A stretch of DNA of 64,000 nt, taken from Macrolepiota albuminosa. Its lineage: Eukaryota; Basidiomycota; Agaricomycetes; Agaricales; Agaricaceae. Made by a program: the position numbers and the translations under genes. Position 1 is the stretch's first letter. Every line of letters starts with the position of its first letter. This document shows positions 34,929-45,622 of the stretch, one piece after another. The notes beneath the pieces were generated by a model, which was not told the origin of the DNA, did no database searches, and saw only the letters and a program-made list of their open reading frames with translations. The stretch is from contig JAMWFC010000115.1 of NCBI GenBank assembly GCA_027475525.1, positions 186,001 to 250,000 of the forward strand, in the 5' to 3' direction.

Positions 34929-36320
34929 ATGACGGTGTTGTTTCCTTCCAAGTCACCAGTTTTCCACTACCCGAATACTCCAGGACCGTACATCGGTGCC
35001 GTAGTTGTATGTATCTCCTTTTCCCGATGTCATAGTTTCTCTTTGATCCCATTCCCACCTTCATAGTTTGAACTATTCTTGTACGGTAAGTCGTAGATGC
35101 ACATTATCACCTGTCCTGCTTCTAATGCGTGACATTTAGGAATCTATGTCGTCTTTTTTTTCTTTTACGTGGCAATCCTCCTGCACAAAAAACGCGTTCA
35201 TTGGTTCCCACTGATCATCGCGGTTACAATGTTCGGCATCACAACGGCTGATGTTGGGTATACCTTGAACCTGTTATTCCAAAAATTGCTGGTTCAAGGA
35301 CTACTCAAATATGAAGAACTCCGGCCGAAATATATCTTGTATGTCATAAACAAGTATGTCTGTGTTCTTTATCTCACGCAAGACGCTGAAATATTTGACA
35401 AAGCATGATCGCCGACATATTCCTGGTAAGTACTATCGTGCGATATGTGAACTTATTTACGGAAGGCATCACCTGATTTGAAACATAGCTTTACAAGTTT
35501 TACCTCTTGTGGAATTCGAAGAAATGGATGCTCATTGGCCCGGGGTTTCTCTTAACCGCAGCTACTGGTACGCGAATGGCGAGACATCTATATAATATTT
35601 TAACGATGTTCAAGGCTGTGGTTTTGCAACTGAGGGGACAACTGCCTCTCTTTCTCGATATTCGTGGATCAACGTTAGCATGACGGTCGTTTTGAATTTA
35701 GTAGTCACTGGATTGTCCGGTGTGTATTCTCAATTTTTAACGGGCGAAACCCTTGGACTGAAAGAAACAGCGGGCCGAATCCTACATGTTGGGAAGTTTG
35801 CGCGTCCAATGTTGGCAGCAGGGGTGCCTGGCAGACTGACGACGTGCGCAGCAGTGATGTACGTGATCGTTTCTCTTCAGACGGAATCCATGATCTGACG
35901 TTAGTCCCCTAGGATTGAATCAGGAACACTGTATACCCTCTATGTGATTTTGGACCTCGCCTTCAGAGCGAATCCCACCATGAACGTATGCTTACCCTTC
36001 AGGTTTGACGACGACTTTTCTGCTTCTTACACTTTTGTTAGATCATTCTAGATGGTGGTCTTATTCAAATAGTGGTAAGTGAATGATCTAGTGTTATCTA
36101 CTCGGACTCTTGAACCCAGTACCAGGGCATCATGCCGACCCTCATTCTCGTCCAAATGTATTTGGGTCGTGCTTCAACCACTGGGACACAGTATGCGCTA
36201 CAGGAGATTACAGGGTCATCTTATTGGAGTGAAGAGACCCGCAGAACGCTTGCATTACCCACTGATATCGCTCTCAATGATTCGACGACAGGGTTCTCCG
36301 AGGGAACTACAGCCGTCTAA
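34929..36320 (+). CDS. Seven-TM type integral membrane protein (DUF6533/DUF6534-like basidiomycete family)
   Basis: The family is abundant in Agaricomycetes and of unknown function. The start at 34929 gives MTVLFPSKSPVFHY and exon 1 ends YIGAVV before a GTATGT donor. A very short exon (FELFLYG) follows, then IYVVFFFFYVAILLHKKRVH with the next spans (FPLIIAVTMFGITTADVGY). After further introns come LYKFYLLWNSKKWMLIGPG and TEGTTASLSRYSWINVSMTV, with a span VVLNLVVTGLSG. The last exons give TLYTLYVILDLAFRANPT and GIMPTLILVQMYLGRASTT. The soluble C-terminal tail ends at the TAA 36318-36320. Short exons and introns alternate, as usual in this family. One middle exon may extend too far, so the join near 35750-35900 is uncertain. 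Confidence 0.7.
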
Positions 36321-36850
36321 GCACATCAAACTAACCTGTTTGCTTCCTTATCACAGGTTTACTTTTCCTTTCTTTTTTGTCTTTCTTTCTTTTGGATACC
36401 CCTCGCCCAGGATCCTTGTTTTTTACTGAGTATCATCTCACTTCTTTTGCACTTCCCTTCACAACCTGTATTTCATATCCCCATCCCTAGCATGTCATTC
36501 CATCTATTTATTGTCACCACTATCCCCTACCTTTACGTATCCTTTTTCGTTCGTTCGCCATGCCACTATTTCGTAACTTATTGGATTGTTCAAGAAACTG
36601 CTTTAGTCGAAGTCAATGCATGGACCTGGGTCCGGTATTGAAAAAATGTTAACAAAATTCTAGTTGGCTCGTTTTATTTTTGCAGATATAAACCTCATCA
36701 AAAACAGACAAGGAATTGCTTTCAAGCACTGTTTTCTATCACAACGTTTACGGTGCATCATATTCTAGTATTACTGATGGTAAGCTACGGGCACAAGTTC
36801 CAACGTCGCTGGGTCAAGGTTGTATTGTATAGCCACCGGGTATTCACAAG
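36321..36850. other. Intergenic region, convergent
   Basis: Pyrimidine-rich presumed 3' sequence between two genes that point towards each other. No gene recognised. Confidence 0.4.
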
Positions 36851-38112
36851 CTAAACCCAAATCGCGTACTGACTTCTCCGTTGATTCCTGATATATGTTG
36901 GGCCCAGTGAGAAGATCCTCCGATTCCTTTCCCCCATGACCTGTCTGTCATGCGCAGCCTCCAATACGTCTACCAATCCAATTCTTGCGGTCAGCCCAAA
37001 TGTGCCAACCGCCACACACCACCTCGTGGAACTCCACAGAATACGTTGCATCCCTGAACAGAGTCTCATGCACTATATCCGTATCTCCATGCAGTGCACT
37101 CATTTGCTCTGCATAACAGGCGCGAAAGTAAACTTTGCCTATGACTTCATGCAGGCTGGAGCCGTAGTCCACGAGTTTGTGTTCCAGGGTGTAGTCTTCG
37201 GGCGACTAAGAAGGATCTCCAGTGGAAGTCCAGTCACATGGTATGGTATACCAGTCTTCGTTAAAATCCCATCGGGGGTTTTGAAAAGGATATTCACCAC
37301 TTATCCGGAGATCGTCTGGGTATTTGATCGTGAACATCAGGCGGAGGATTTGTGCGCCACCCCAATCATTGAACCTGTTATTTTTCAAATCTCTCGATGA
37401 GATTGACGATCCATCAAAGAAGATATTTCAAAATGCAATGTCAGGATGGTGTAGGACCAGAGAAAGGTAGGATTTTTGTGGCCGAAAGTGGGGAATGAGG
37501 TAGGACAGAAGCTGAAGGAGCTCAGAAAACATTTGTGTGGTACATGTGGGTCGCGGAAGTCATCAACAAGAAGGTCCGTTTCAAGAGTGCACCACTCTTG
37601 AAAGGCACGGCGAGCAATTCTGTCGTTTATCAGAATTGATGATCTTCCGCCCATCAGTGGAGGTCATATTTAACAAGTACTTGAACAGGGTCTGGCTTAG
37701 GACCCATTGTCAATGTAGTGTTCTGAAGAATTCGCGGTCTGGATTCGCTTCTTCGCAATCACAGCACAATACGAGATCTGAAAAAACCACATGCCCTACC
37801 ACAAAATCGACAGGACCTTAGGTCGACAAAGGTACATTTAGATGCATATGTACCTACATAATGGGTTTTCTCCATAGTGATTAAAAAGTTGTTAATTCTC
37901 CAGAGGTGACCATTGAATATTGAGACGGGACTCTGTGTAGCGGTTCGGGTTCCCGCTATGGAAATGACTGGCAGTACCAGAGCCTTGTCCACTCTGCGTA
38001 ACGGGTCACAGTATAGTAACGATGTTTGTTCTAATGGGACAGGTAGTCCAACTGGTTCGTCGAGTGCAATTCCGACGTGTTCCATTTTAGGCAAAACGTT
38101 ACACTCTGCCAA
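36851..38112 (-). CDS. Unrecognised multi-exon protein
   Basis: Several minus-strand stretches look coding and probably belong to one spliced gene. These are 38112-37870 (MAECNVLPKMEHVGIALDEP, then GHLWRINNFLITMEK), about 37650-37525 (RRAFQEWCTLETDLLVDDF), 37388-37206 (FNDWGGAQILRLMFTIKYPD, then NPRWDFNEDWYTIPCDW) and 37172-36948 (VFHE-like VEFHEVVCGGWHIWADRKN). A Cys-rich piece (FVDLRSCRFCGRACGFF) lies near 37830-37780. I do not recognise the family and could not fix the exon joins. It is head-to-head with the antiporter gene, so the two may share a promoter of about 110 bp. Confidence 0.4.
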
Positions 38113-38225
38113 TTCATCCTTTTCCGACTAGCGTCTGTGCCGAATGTCAAAAAATTGATTGACAGGCACGAGCGACAGTGGCAGGAATTGTACATGCAAG
38201 TTCAAAGCTGGGGAGGTCCACCGAT

Positions 38226-39710
38226 ATGCAAATAACACTCACTGAGTTGGGGTCTTCAACTCAGCGTCTTAAAGCTGAGCTGCTCATCAGTGACCAGCCA
38301 GGGTCCATAACGTCAAAGGCGCTGGCATATCACGAGCCCTCTCTCGAGACCATCCTCCTACAATCATTCTTCCTCGTTTCGTCCAATGTGGTACGCTATT
38401 TCTTGGACCGGCTTTTGGCGTGCGGCATCGTGGGACAGATCTTCGTCGGCATCTTGTTTGGGGAACCATCCAACCTCGGCCTGCTTACACCCGGTTTTCA
38501 GAGAGTAGTCGTGTCACTCGGTTACCTTGGCCTAATCTTGTTATGCTACCAAGGAGGCACCCATAGTTCGCTGGCGGACCTTTGGGCCAACAAGCACCTG
38601 TCTTTCGCCATCGCACTAACAGGCATCTTGCTCCCCATCGCCCTCTCATTCCTCCTCATCCCGATCTTCAATGCATCATCCTTGACAGCGGGCTCTGCCG
38701 ATGTGACAGCGTTGCAGGCCTTTGCGGCGGGCGCGGCGCTATCTGCAACCTCTTTAGGAACGTCTTTCAGCATAATTTCTGTGGCGGGACTACAGCAGGA
38801 GAAAGTGGGCATCATCTTGTCGAGCGCGGCGATGATGGACGATGTGGTGGGACTGATCCTAATTGCGATCACCAAATCGCTCGGTCCGTCTCACGAGGGA
38901 AAGCACCAGCAAAGCATTGGCAGTGCCATCGCCAGGCCTATCGTAGCTAGCGTTGGCAGCGTTGCAATACTGTCCTTTTTGTTGTGGACAATTCAACACA
39001 GTCTCCCAGCTCTCTGCCGACGAGCTACTTATCAGCGTCTTGCATCGAACTCAGCTTCCATCTCAGGATTATGGAGACGACATGCGTATCAAACTGGCCT
39101 TGTCTTTCAGCTGCTGACATTATTTACTGTGGTGTCAGCCGGTACATATGCCGGCACTTCACCTCTGTTCATGGCATTTGTAGCGGGCGTGCTCATCGCT
39201 TGGTCCTCCCAGCACATATCCTCAATCAGACGCCTTGTGCTGGATCAGACGATACATAAACGATATCTTCAGCAGATACAAGACTATATACTGCTTCCGT
39301 TCTTCTTCGCGTCTATCGGATTTGCGATCCCGATCTCTGACATGTTCTCGGCGCGTGTAGTATGGAAGGGTCTTGTCTACACCCTGCTCATGGCTCTGGC
39401 GAAATTCTTGACGGGCGCATGGCTCTTGCTATCCAAAGAGTCCTTTACTAGCAAAGTAAGTGCAGACAATGCGAGCCCGACGCTCAACATCACTCGCAAA
39501 AAAGCCGCTCTGCTTATTGGTTTCGCGATGATGGCGCGAGGAGAAGTAGCCTTTCTGATTGCGTCGATCGCTCAGTCAGCAGGGATTTTTGCCAACGACG
39601 AAATATATATGGTGATCATCTGGGCAGCTATGCTCTGCACTATCATTGGCCCCATCGGGACCGGCATCGTTGTCAAGACGATGGCCGTGCACCAGGATAA
39701 CTTAGGATGA
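38226..39710 (+). CDS. Monovalent cation/proton antiporter (CPA2, Na_H_exchanger family)
   Basis: Exchanges K+ or Na+ for H+ across a membrane. The first ATG of the long frame is 38226 (MQITLTELGSSTQRL); an upstream acceptor-like TTGACAG at 38158-38164 allows an extra 5' exon. About twelve hydrophobic spans follow, beginning LETILLQSFFLVSSNVVRYF, then CGIVGQIFVGILFGEPSNLG and LGYLGLILLCYQGGTHSSL. The conserved core is present: LQAFAAGAALSATSLGTSFS and ILSSAAMMDDVVGLILIAIT, where the DD pair is the expected ion-binding site. The C-terminal half has SPLFMAFVAGVLIAWSS and MMARGEVAFLIASIAQSAG. No introns are needed. About 495 residues. Substrate cannot be read from the sequence. Confidence 0.88.
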   Translation: MQITLTELGSSTQRLKAELLISDQPGSITSKALAYHEPSLETILLQSFFLVSSNVVRYFLDRLLACGIVGQIFVGILFGEPSNLGLLTPGFQRVVVSLGYLGLILLCYQGGTHSSLADLWANKHLSFAIALTGILLPIALSFLLIPIFNASSLTAGSADVTALQAFAAGAALSATSLGTSFSIISVAGLQQEKVGIILSSAAMMDDVVGLILIAITKSLGPSHEGKHQQSIGSAIARPIVASVGSVAILSFLLWTIQHSLPALCRRATYQRLASNSASISGLWRRHAYQTGLVFQLLTLFTVVSAGTYAGTSPLFMAFVAGVLIAWSSQHISSIRRLVLDQTIHKRYLQQIQDYILLPFFFASIGFAIPISDMFSARVVWKGLVYTLLMALAKFLTGAWLLLSKESFTSKVSADNASPTLNITRKKAALLIGFAMMARGEVAFLIASIAQSAGIFANDEIYMVIIWAAMLCTIIGPIGTGIVVKTMAVHQDNLG

Positions 39711-41248
39711 ACTCATTAATCAAGAAGACTTGCTGCTGGAGGAGGTTGGGACACATGTTTAATTTCTGGAGAAATAGATTACACCATACTCGTACCTCAT
39801 CTATTTCGCCAATGCAATGTTTCTCGGTGGGTTCTTCAGTCCGAGAACCACAATAATATTCATTTCACGTTTTTCAACTTACGAAGTGCCGGGTACCGGT
39901 CTCAACGCTTGTGCCTGCTTTGCAGCGACCACTTCTAATCTCACAAGAAAAACAAAGAAAAAAGTCGTAGGAATCTCAAAACAAAATGTTGAGCCAAGGC
40001 CCTTTTGTATATGTGCCAAAAATCTAACTCAACCATACTTATCTTCATAGCTTTTGAGACTGCGACGCCTGGGGCAATCAGAATATCAAAGCAAGGAGAT
40101 CAAAAGTACTGCAAGGCATTGACGTTGCAAGCACCCTAGTTTTCGCAGCAACTCGGAAAATACCCCCCTCCTCCGTCGTTTACGCTTCCTTCATGTAATC
40201 TCCCCAAACCCACACACATCCCGTTGGAACTTGAGAATTCTCCTTTGACGTACCGAAGTGTTTCTCGTCATCATGTCTGGTATTTATGTAGGCGTGTCTT
40301 GTCCTTGCACCACCTTCGTGCACGCGGGAACATGCACGCGCTACAACGCGCACCTATCCCATTGACTTCACCTTCGCACTACCGCCGCGTCTTCTTTTGC
40401 ATCAGCCTCTGCCTTCATGAGCTTCTAACCCACCGCAACCACGTGTGTTCTGGGGCTACCGCCTGTGAACCTATTCGTCAACCCCACATTCACAGTGTAC
40501 CCTCAGTTTGGTCCATACACAGCTGAGGGTACGTTACATAATCTACTACACACACAAATACTTACCATAAATTGTATACATGTATTGATCTAGGTGCACG
40601 TCACCTGTCACATTGTCTCTACAGGTTTCAACACAAAACACTTTACCCCGCCCACTTTATGACCGGGGATTGGAGCTCAGGTTACGAAGAGCCTTTATTG
40701 CGTAAACGGCCCGGCGGACCGACATCTTCCCATGGCCACACTGCATTGGGCGTTTGTGGGCCGGGCTTCCTTTCAGGAGAATTCAACAGCATTCCACAAC
40801 TAAAAACAACTTTCTAAACGTCTAGTCAAGATACCAGTCTACTGATCTCTGAATTCTGCTCAGAAAACGGTGAGAAATATGCGTAGTAATTGCCGATTTA
40901 CTGAAAATTTTTCCCACTCCCTGTTTGTACTTTCATCGCCACAGCTAACCCCAACTAAGGTGCCATAAATAAGCACAGAACGTCATGCCGGAGGTGATAG
41001 CCTGTGATCTCTACGTGACTGTAAATACGTATGACTTCTATCATATATGATTATGTTGGGAGAAGTCTCCTTTGAATCTGTCTTTTCCTCTCTCTTGTCA
41101 ACTTTGCAGTGTTGGATTTATGATGTCCAGTGACAAGAACCAAGACATGTCTGTCATCTTTCACCATGCCTTCATTACGATGAGCTGATAATCCTCCTAG
41201 CCCTAGTACTTTCAACGGCCAACATCCAAATAATGCCATAGGTCCTAC
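39711..41248. other. 1.5 kb region without recognised gene; holds hairpin locus 3
   Basis: No gene recognised. At 40497-40532 there is a 10 bp inverted repeat with the CCTCAG/CTGAGG core found in LTR loci 1 and 2 (separate entry). Confidence 0.4.
40497..40624 (+). repeat. Hairpin followed by intron-like sequence (possible LTR locus 3)
   Basis: GTACCCTCAG (40497-40506) and CTGAGGGTAC (40523-40532) pair perfectly around a 16 nt loop. The 3' arm runs straight into a 5' splice-site-like GTACGT (40529-40534), and an acceptor-like TCTCTACAG ends near 40624. This matches the hairpin-plus-donor of loci 1 and 2 but on the plus strand. No duplicated spliced copy and no GGTTATGGGC primer site were found nearby, so the match is partial. 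Confidence 0.35.
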
Positions 41249-42144
41249 CAGTACCCAGTTTAGTCTCTACTACCTTGACCAGCACAACTTGTGTCGCCAT
41301 TATAATGTGCTCATGAAACATCCAGGCTTGGTCCACTTCCAAATGATGGCTATTCAGTGTTGTTTAGTACCTCTATTTTCGCCAGTTTGACTGGTACTTG
41401 CCATGACAATGTGCTGATGATCTTTTTAGAGGTCTTGCCAATGAGCAGCAGATTGGCCCACCTACCAGTATCCAGTTAGTATCTTTGCTACCTCCACCAG
41501 CTAAATTATTTTTCTTTATTGCAATGTGCTGATTGTCCTTGTAGACCTGTTGTTCAACACTCGGATAATGCCTCCAGTGTCAGTTCAACAACTAGTTCTA
41601 GGACTAGTTCTGGTACACAGTTTAGTAGTACCTTTAGTACTACCAGTTCGAGCGATAGCCCAACTCCTCTCCCAACTGAATCCTCCCCATCGTCCAACAT
41701 CAAGACTACGAAAAATCTGGGACCTGTCATTGGTGGTATCATAGGAGTGGTGATTCTTGTCACCTTAATCGCCATCACAACAATTATTCTAATCAAAAGA
41801 CGAGTTCGCCGCCGAGCACAAGTCGCTCGAGCCCCTACTATCAATGATCTCCTACAAAGTCCACGCGCTACCGAGTATGCGACTTTGCAAGGCGGTAAAA
41901 TGTTTGTTACATGTTCCAATGCAATCGCTGACTATCAGGGGTAGATCTCCCCTCGACGAAGTTACTTCTCCTTGACAACATGAGCAATACTCAAATCCAA
42001 TCAACCCCACCGCCTTCATCTGTAGCCGTGGAATCGGCCATACAGCGTCAATTGAATTTGATGGCTCAACGTATCATAGCTCTAGAAGCCCAGCTCGAGA
42101 ATGTTCGCTCTCCCCCAGATTATGTCAGTCAAGCAACGGATTAG
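41249..42144 (+). CDS. Single-pass membrane protein with Ser/Thr-rich outer part (3' portion)
   Basis: The frame 41519-41944 encodes a Ser/Thr-rich stretch (SSTTSSRTSSGTQFSSTFST), one membrane span (LGPVIGGIIGVVILVTLIAI) and a basic stop-transfer (IKRRVRRRAQ). This is the layout of many Agaricomycete Mid2-like surface proteins. A later short piece at 41981-42144 reads SAIQRQLNLMAQRIIALEAQ and ends PPDYVSQATD, a coiled-coil tail that I think belongs to the same family and gene. The join between them, and any signal-peptide exons upstream of 41519, could not be fixed. The 41249-41518 stretch contains diverged copies of a roughly 217 bp unit. The gene may be truncated. Confidence 0.45.
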
Positions 42145-43313
42145 ATTATATTTTCTTCGCGCTTTGGGAAATTTTCTGTTGTAGGTCTGTTAAACACCTA
42201 TAATGATTTACACAGCTGTATGGAAACATGGTTTTGGGCAGCAACCTGTATATGTCGCCAGTGGCTTTTTAAGAGACTCATTAGTGTTTTAAAAACTACG
42301 ACACGGCATCTAAACATGTATCATCGACTGGTCATCAGCCTCCCATCTTCTTCGCGAAACTTTTTGACCATGTGCTGCGTTCCCAAATCTGTGGTACCTG
42401 TTTTCCTTTCACTCAAGGTCCTTGCCTCGTTTGTGACAACACTTCCACGGGTCGTAGAAGATCTATTACGATCATCAGCATGGTGATAGTTCCTATCCAC
42501 TAATTCATGCTTCTACATCTTTTCCTGATGAACAGCAACTGAAATGACTCACATCAAGATATGAGTTCATGCTCCATATGTTTTCCGTGATCCAGTGTTG
42601 AATCGAGCCAGAAGATAGGATATTTTTTATGGACTTTCACTGGCAAGGGATTGGTGCTTTCGTACTGGCCAACTGTTTCATGGCCCTCCAAATATGCGTA
42701 TTACTATTGAGCTGACATACGTCCAGAGAAGCCTCATTGGTTTCTTCTTTGCTTGACATTGGTCTTTTTCTTACACTTTCTCAGTGAGAATCCATTCCCG
42801 ATGTTTCTCCACAACTGACGCAGCATGACAATAATTCGATGTATTGAGTTGTAAGTTTACAATCGAACAATTTGAAGTTCGAGACCAAGAGATGGCTCGA
42901 ACTTCGAGTTGCGACGTGTTTAAGTATGCAAATACCTATGTCATATTTCAAAAAACTAAGGCACTTGTTGAATGTCAGATAGACCTGTATATGATGGTAA
43001 AAAGAAGAGAATCAGAATGGATAGAGGACACTAGAATACCTCATGAGAGGGGTTCCGTTCGAAGCGATGAAAGCGATCAGACAATGGTTGAGCGATGCCT
43101 TCTATGGATACTTATCCAAGCATGAGCAGATTCTCGCACCCTATCTTCAAGCAATGCACAAATCTTTCATTAAATTAACTCTAGCTTTCAGAAAATAAGT
43201 CGCTCATAGATTTTCATAGCCCACAGAGCCAAGCTACACAATTGGGTCAATGGGGGGTATCATGTTTACCCTTTGTTAACTCTCGCGATATGGTTGTGGT
43301 CTCCTGACCGCAG
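42145..43313. other. Intergenic region without recognised gene
   Basis: Two short plus-strand frames (42220-42486 and 42844-43125) without domains. Nothing else recognised. Confidence 0.4.
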
Positions 43314-44757
43314 ATGGGCTCCATCCACCAACTCAATCAACGTCTTCAAGCATGGTATCTGGAGCAGCCGCCGCCTGATACAGACATGTGTGTCAAGTCC
43401 GACTTGGTTGTGATGATTAACTGCTCACAGCCTGAGCCCAAGCTCCGTCTAAAAATGTCGACATTGAAAGTTTTCATGTCCTCACCCCGCCACATAATTC
43501 CCGTATGTTTCGGTGTCACTGCAGCAAGTACTGACACAAACCTCACTAGAATCTGCGCCTCCAAATGCGTAAATTCACTCTCGACTCCAGTAGCCCTTGG
43601 ACACAGTCAGTAATGACTATTTTGAAGACATTGAATGGAGAACCCTAACTTTTCTTACAAGGTCCGAACCCTACCAAACAGGCAAGCGCCTTCTACTTGC
43701 CCTCCCTTATCATGCCCAAACCATCAATGTCCGAGTTGTCAAAATGTATCCCCCGACCAACTCCGTAGTTCTCCTTGTTGACAACCTTAGCCCTTCCCCG
43801 GACATTCCCCCTCGAGTGATATTGAAGCTTGCTGATCGTCGGTTTGGAAATGCGCGAGAGGAGTACTTAGACGATCCAGCGTGGCCTTGGACAATAGACA
43901 GAGAACGCGACTTTCAAGCACGTTTACGCGCGTACATACAGGCCCATGGACATCCTCCCGATCTGAGTCTCAAGGTAAATAGTAATAATAAACCGGAGGA
44001 GGATGACGAGGATGAACCGACGTGGATGGAGGAGCTCCGACATTGGAACGCCTTCGATTCCCTCCATCAGAAGGAGAAAATGGCGTACTCATATTTAAAA
44101 GATGCTCAATTGCGTGGCTATGTCCCCCGATTTTTCGGTGCAGTCCGCATTGCTATGTCTTCTGAAAAGGTGCATCCCTCGCTTGATCACATCGATGGCC
44201 TCATGATGGAATATATCCCTGGCCGAACCATGGGCGAACTTGAACCAGGCGTTGACATATCCGATGATGATGCAGAGGAAGTTTCTCAGAAGGTACTGAC
44301 TCTTGGCCGGTATTTACGGCACTATGGCGTTGCGCATAATGATATACACCTCAACAACATCGTCCTCCGTGCACCATCAAATGATCCGGTTCTCATCGAC
44401 TGGGGCCAGGCTGACCTTGATAATGCCCAGAACAATTTCTCTGCTGAAGAGAATTGGGAGAGTATGGGAAACCGCCAAGATTTCGAGATGGATATACGGA
44501 CGATCCTTCATCACGGTCGTCCGTGGCATCGATTTAGGACTCCTATCTCTAATGAATGCAGAGAAGAGCAGGCAAAGCAGATGGGTTGGAGCAGAACCAA
44601 CTTTCATGTCATCAGTACTCTTACCCCTGAAGAGCTGGGAAAATTGTTTTATAGGGATTATAGTGTAGACCGGGACTCTGGGTTGATGTGGAAGGTCAGA
44701 CCAAATGTCAAAACTCGACCTATTGTTGAGCCATTCAAGCCCCTCCATGAGAAGTAG
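43314..44757 (+). CDS. Protein kinase-like / phosphotransferase fold protein
   Basis: The main exon (about 43610-44757) encodes a kinase-like fold. An N-lobe strand region (VILKLADRRFG) is followed by a highly charged insert (NNKPEEDDEDEPTWMEELRH) and the hinge-like LMMEYIPGRTMGEL. The catalytic loop is HNDIHLNNIVL (H-X-D-X4-N), and DWGQA stands where kinases have DFG. This resembles fungal APH/RIO-like and expanded Agaricomycete kinase families. The C-terminal part (PEELGKLFYRDYSVDRDSGL) is lineage-specific. An upstream exon starting at 43314 (MGSIHQLNQRLQAWYLEQ) is likely, but I could not find joins that keep frame through to the main exon. The start is therefore uncertain. Confidence 0.6.
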
Positions 44758-45280
44758 TCTTGCTCCAAGTTTTATCATTTCATCTTGCTTTTATTCTATT
44801 TTTGGTTTTGTCAGTGATACCAGGCCATATAGTCAGTTTGATATATTAAAGTCTTGTAAGTACAAGTCAAGCCATGATATATTACAGCTTGTCGTTACAA
44901 GTACACGTGACATGACCATGCAGGACCAAATAGCATGCTTGCACACCGGCTGCCTTCCGACGCTCTGGCCATATAGGTGTTCCTTGTATGTCCGCCTGCT
45001 TACAGCGCGCCCTTCCCGAGGACCCCTGACAATTCACCCAAATGCCTGATCCCGACTTGGCCTCTGAGACCTGCACCCCAAAAAAGGAAATTGATACCTG
45101 CATAGAGGATCATGCCTCGGAGGGTGGGGTCTCTGGACCTGCACCGGGATCAGGCCTTGCGGATTACCTTTTTAGGAAGGATTATGCCAAATTAGGAAAT
45201 TTTCTACAACAAATTTTATTTTGCTCTCTCGTACATAGGAAACAAAAAGTACCAATAAGTATACATCACGAACAAATGAT

Positions 45281-45426
45281 TCAGTCTTCATCAGAGTCTA
45301 AATTATTAGTCTGCGTGCTACCTTTTACAAGCTTTCGCCTAGTCAGTTCCTTTACGGCTTTGGTCACCATGCTGAGCTGTGCCTTGAGAGTCCTATATAT
45401 CTCCAATGATGCTGGCGTGAGTCGGA

Positions 45427-45430
<4 letters not shown>
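45281..45430 (-). pseudogene. 3' end of an older gene or element, cut by the LINE insertion
   Basis: The minus strand from 45424 to the TGA at 45283-45281 reads LTPASLEIYRTLKAQLSMVT and closes NNLDSDED. It looks like a genuine charged C-terminus. The frame is interrupted on its upstream side by the LINE poly(A) at 45431-45457. The 5' part would lie beyond the nested elements, outside the window. The identity is unknown; a transposase or unknown-gene tail are both possible. Confidence 0.4.

Positions 45431-45457
<27 letters not shown>
45431..45457 (-). repeat. LINE poly(A) tail
   Basis: Twenty-seven consecutive T on the plus strand mark the 3' end of the minus-strand LINE and its junction with older sequence. 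An uninterrupted tail suggests a fairly young insertion. Confidence 0.85.
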
Positions 45458-45622
45458 GGTGGTTCTGTAGGTATCTAGACGTATCTACATCGGTTAGCTT
45501 CTAGGTATCAGAAATGAGTTGTATCGTTATAGAGTATATGGTCCTCAGTGAGGAGAATGTCGGCCCACCTAAGGGAAATGCTCGTTATGCACGACGTGTG
45601 GGGCTCGGGTTGTTTCTCTTTC

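Noticed and set aside
45042..45470. 142-codon plus-strand frame ending in a poly-Phe run
   Set aside because: The poly-Phe is the T27 tail of the LINE, and the better reading on this segment is on the minus strand.
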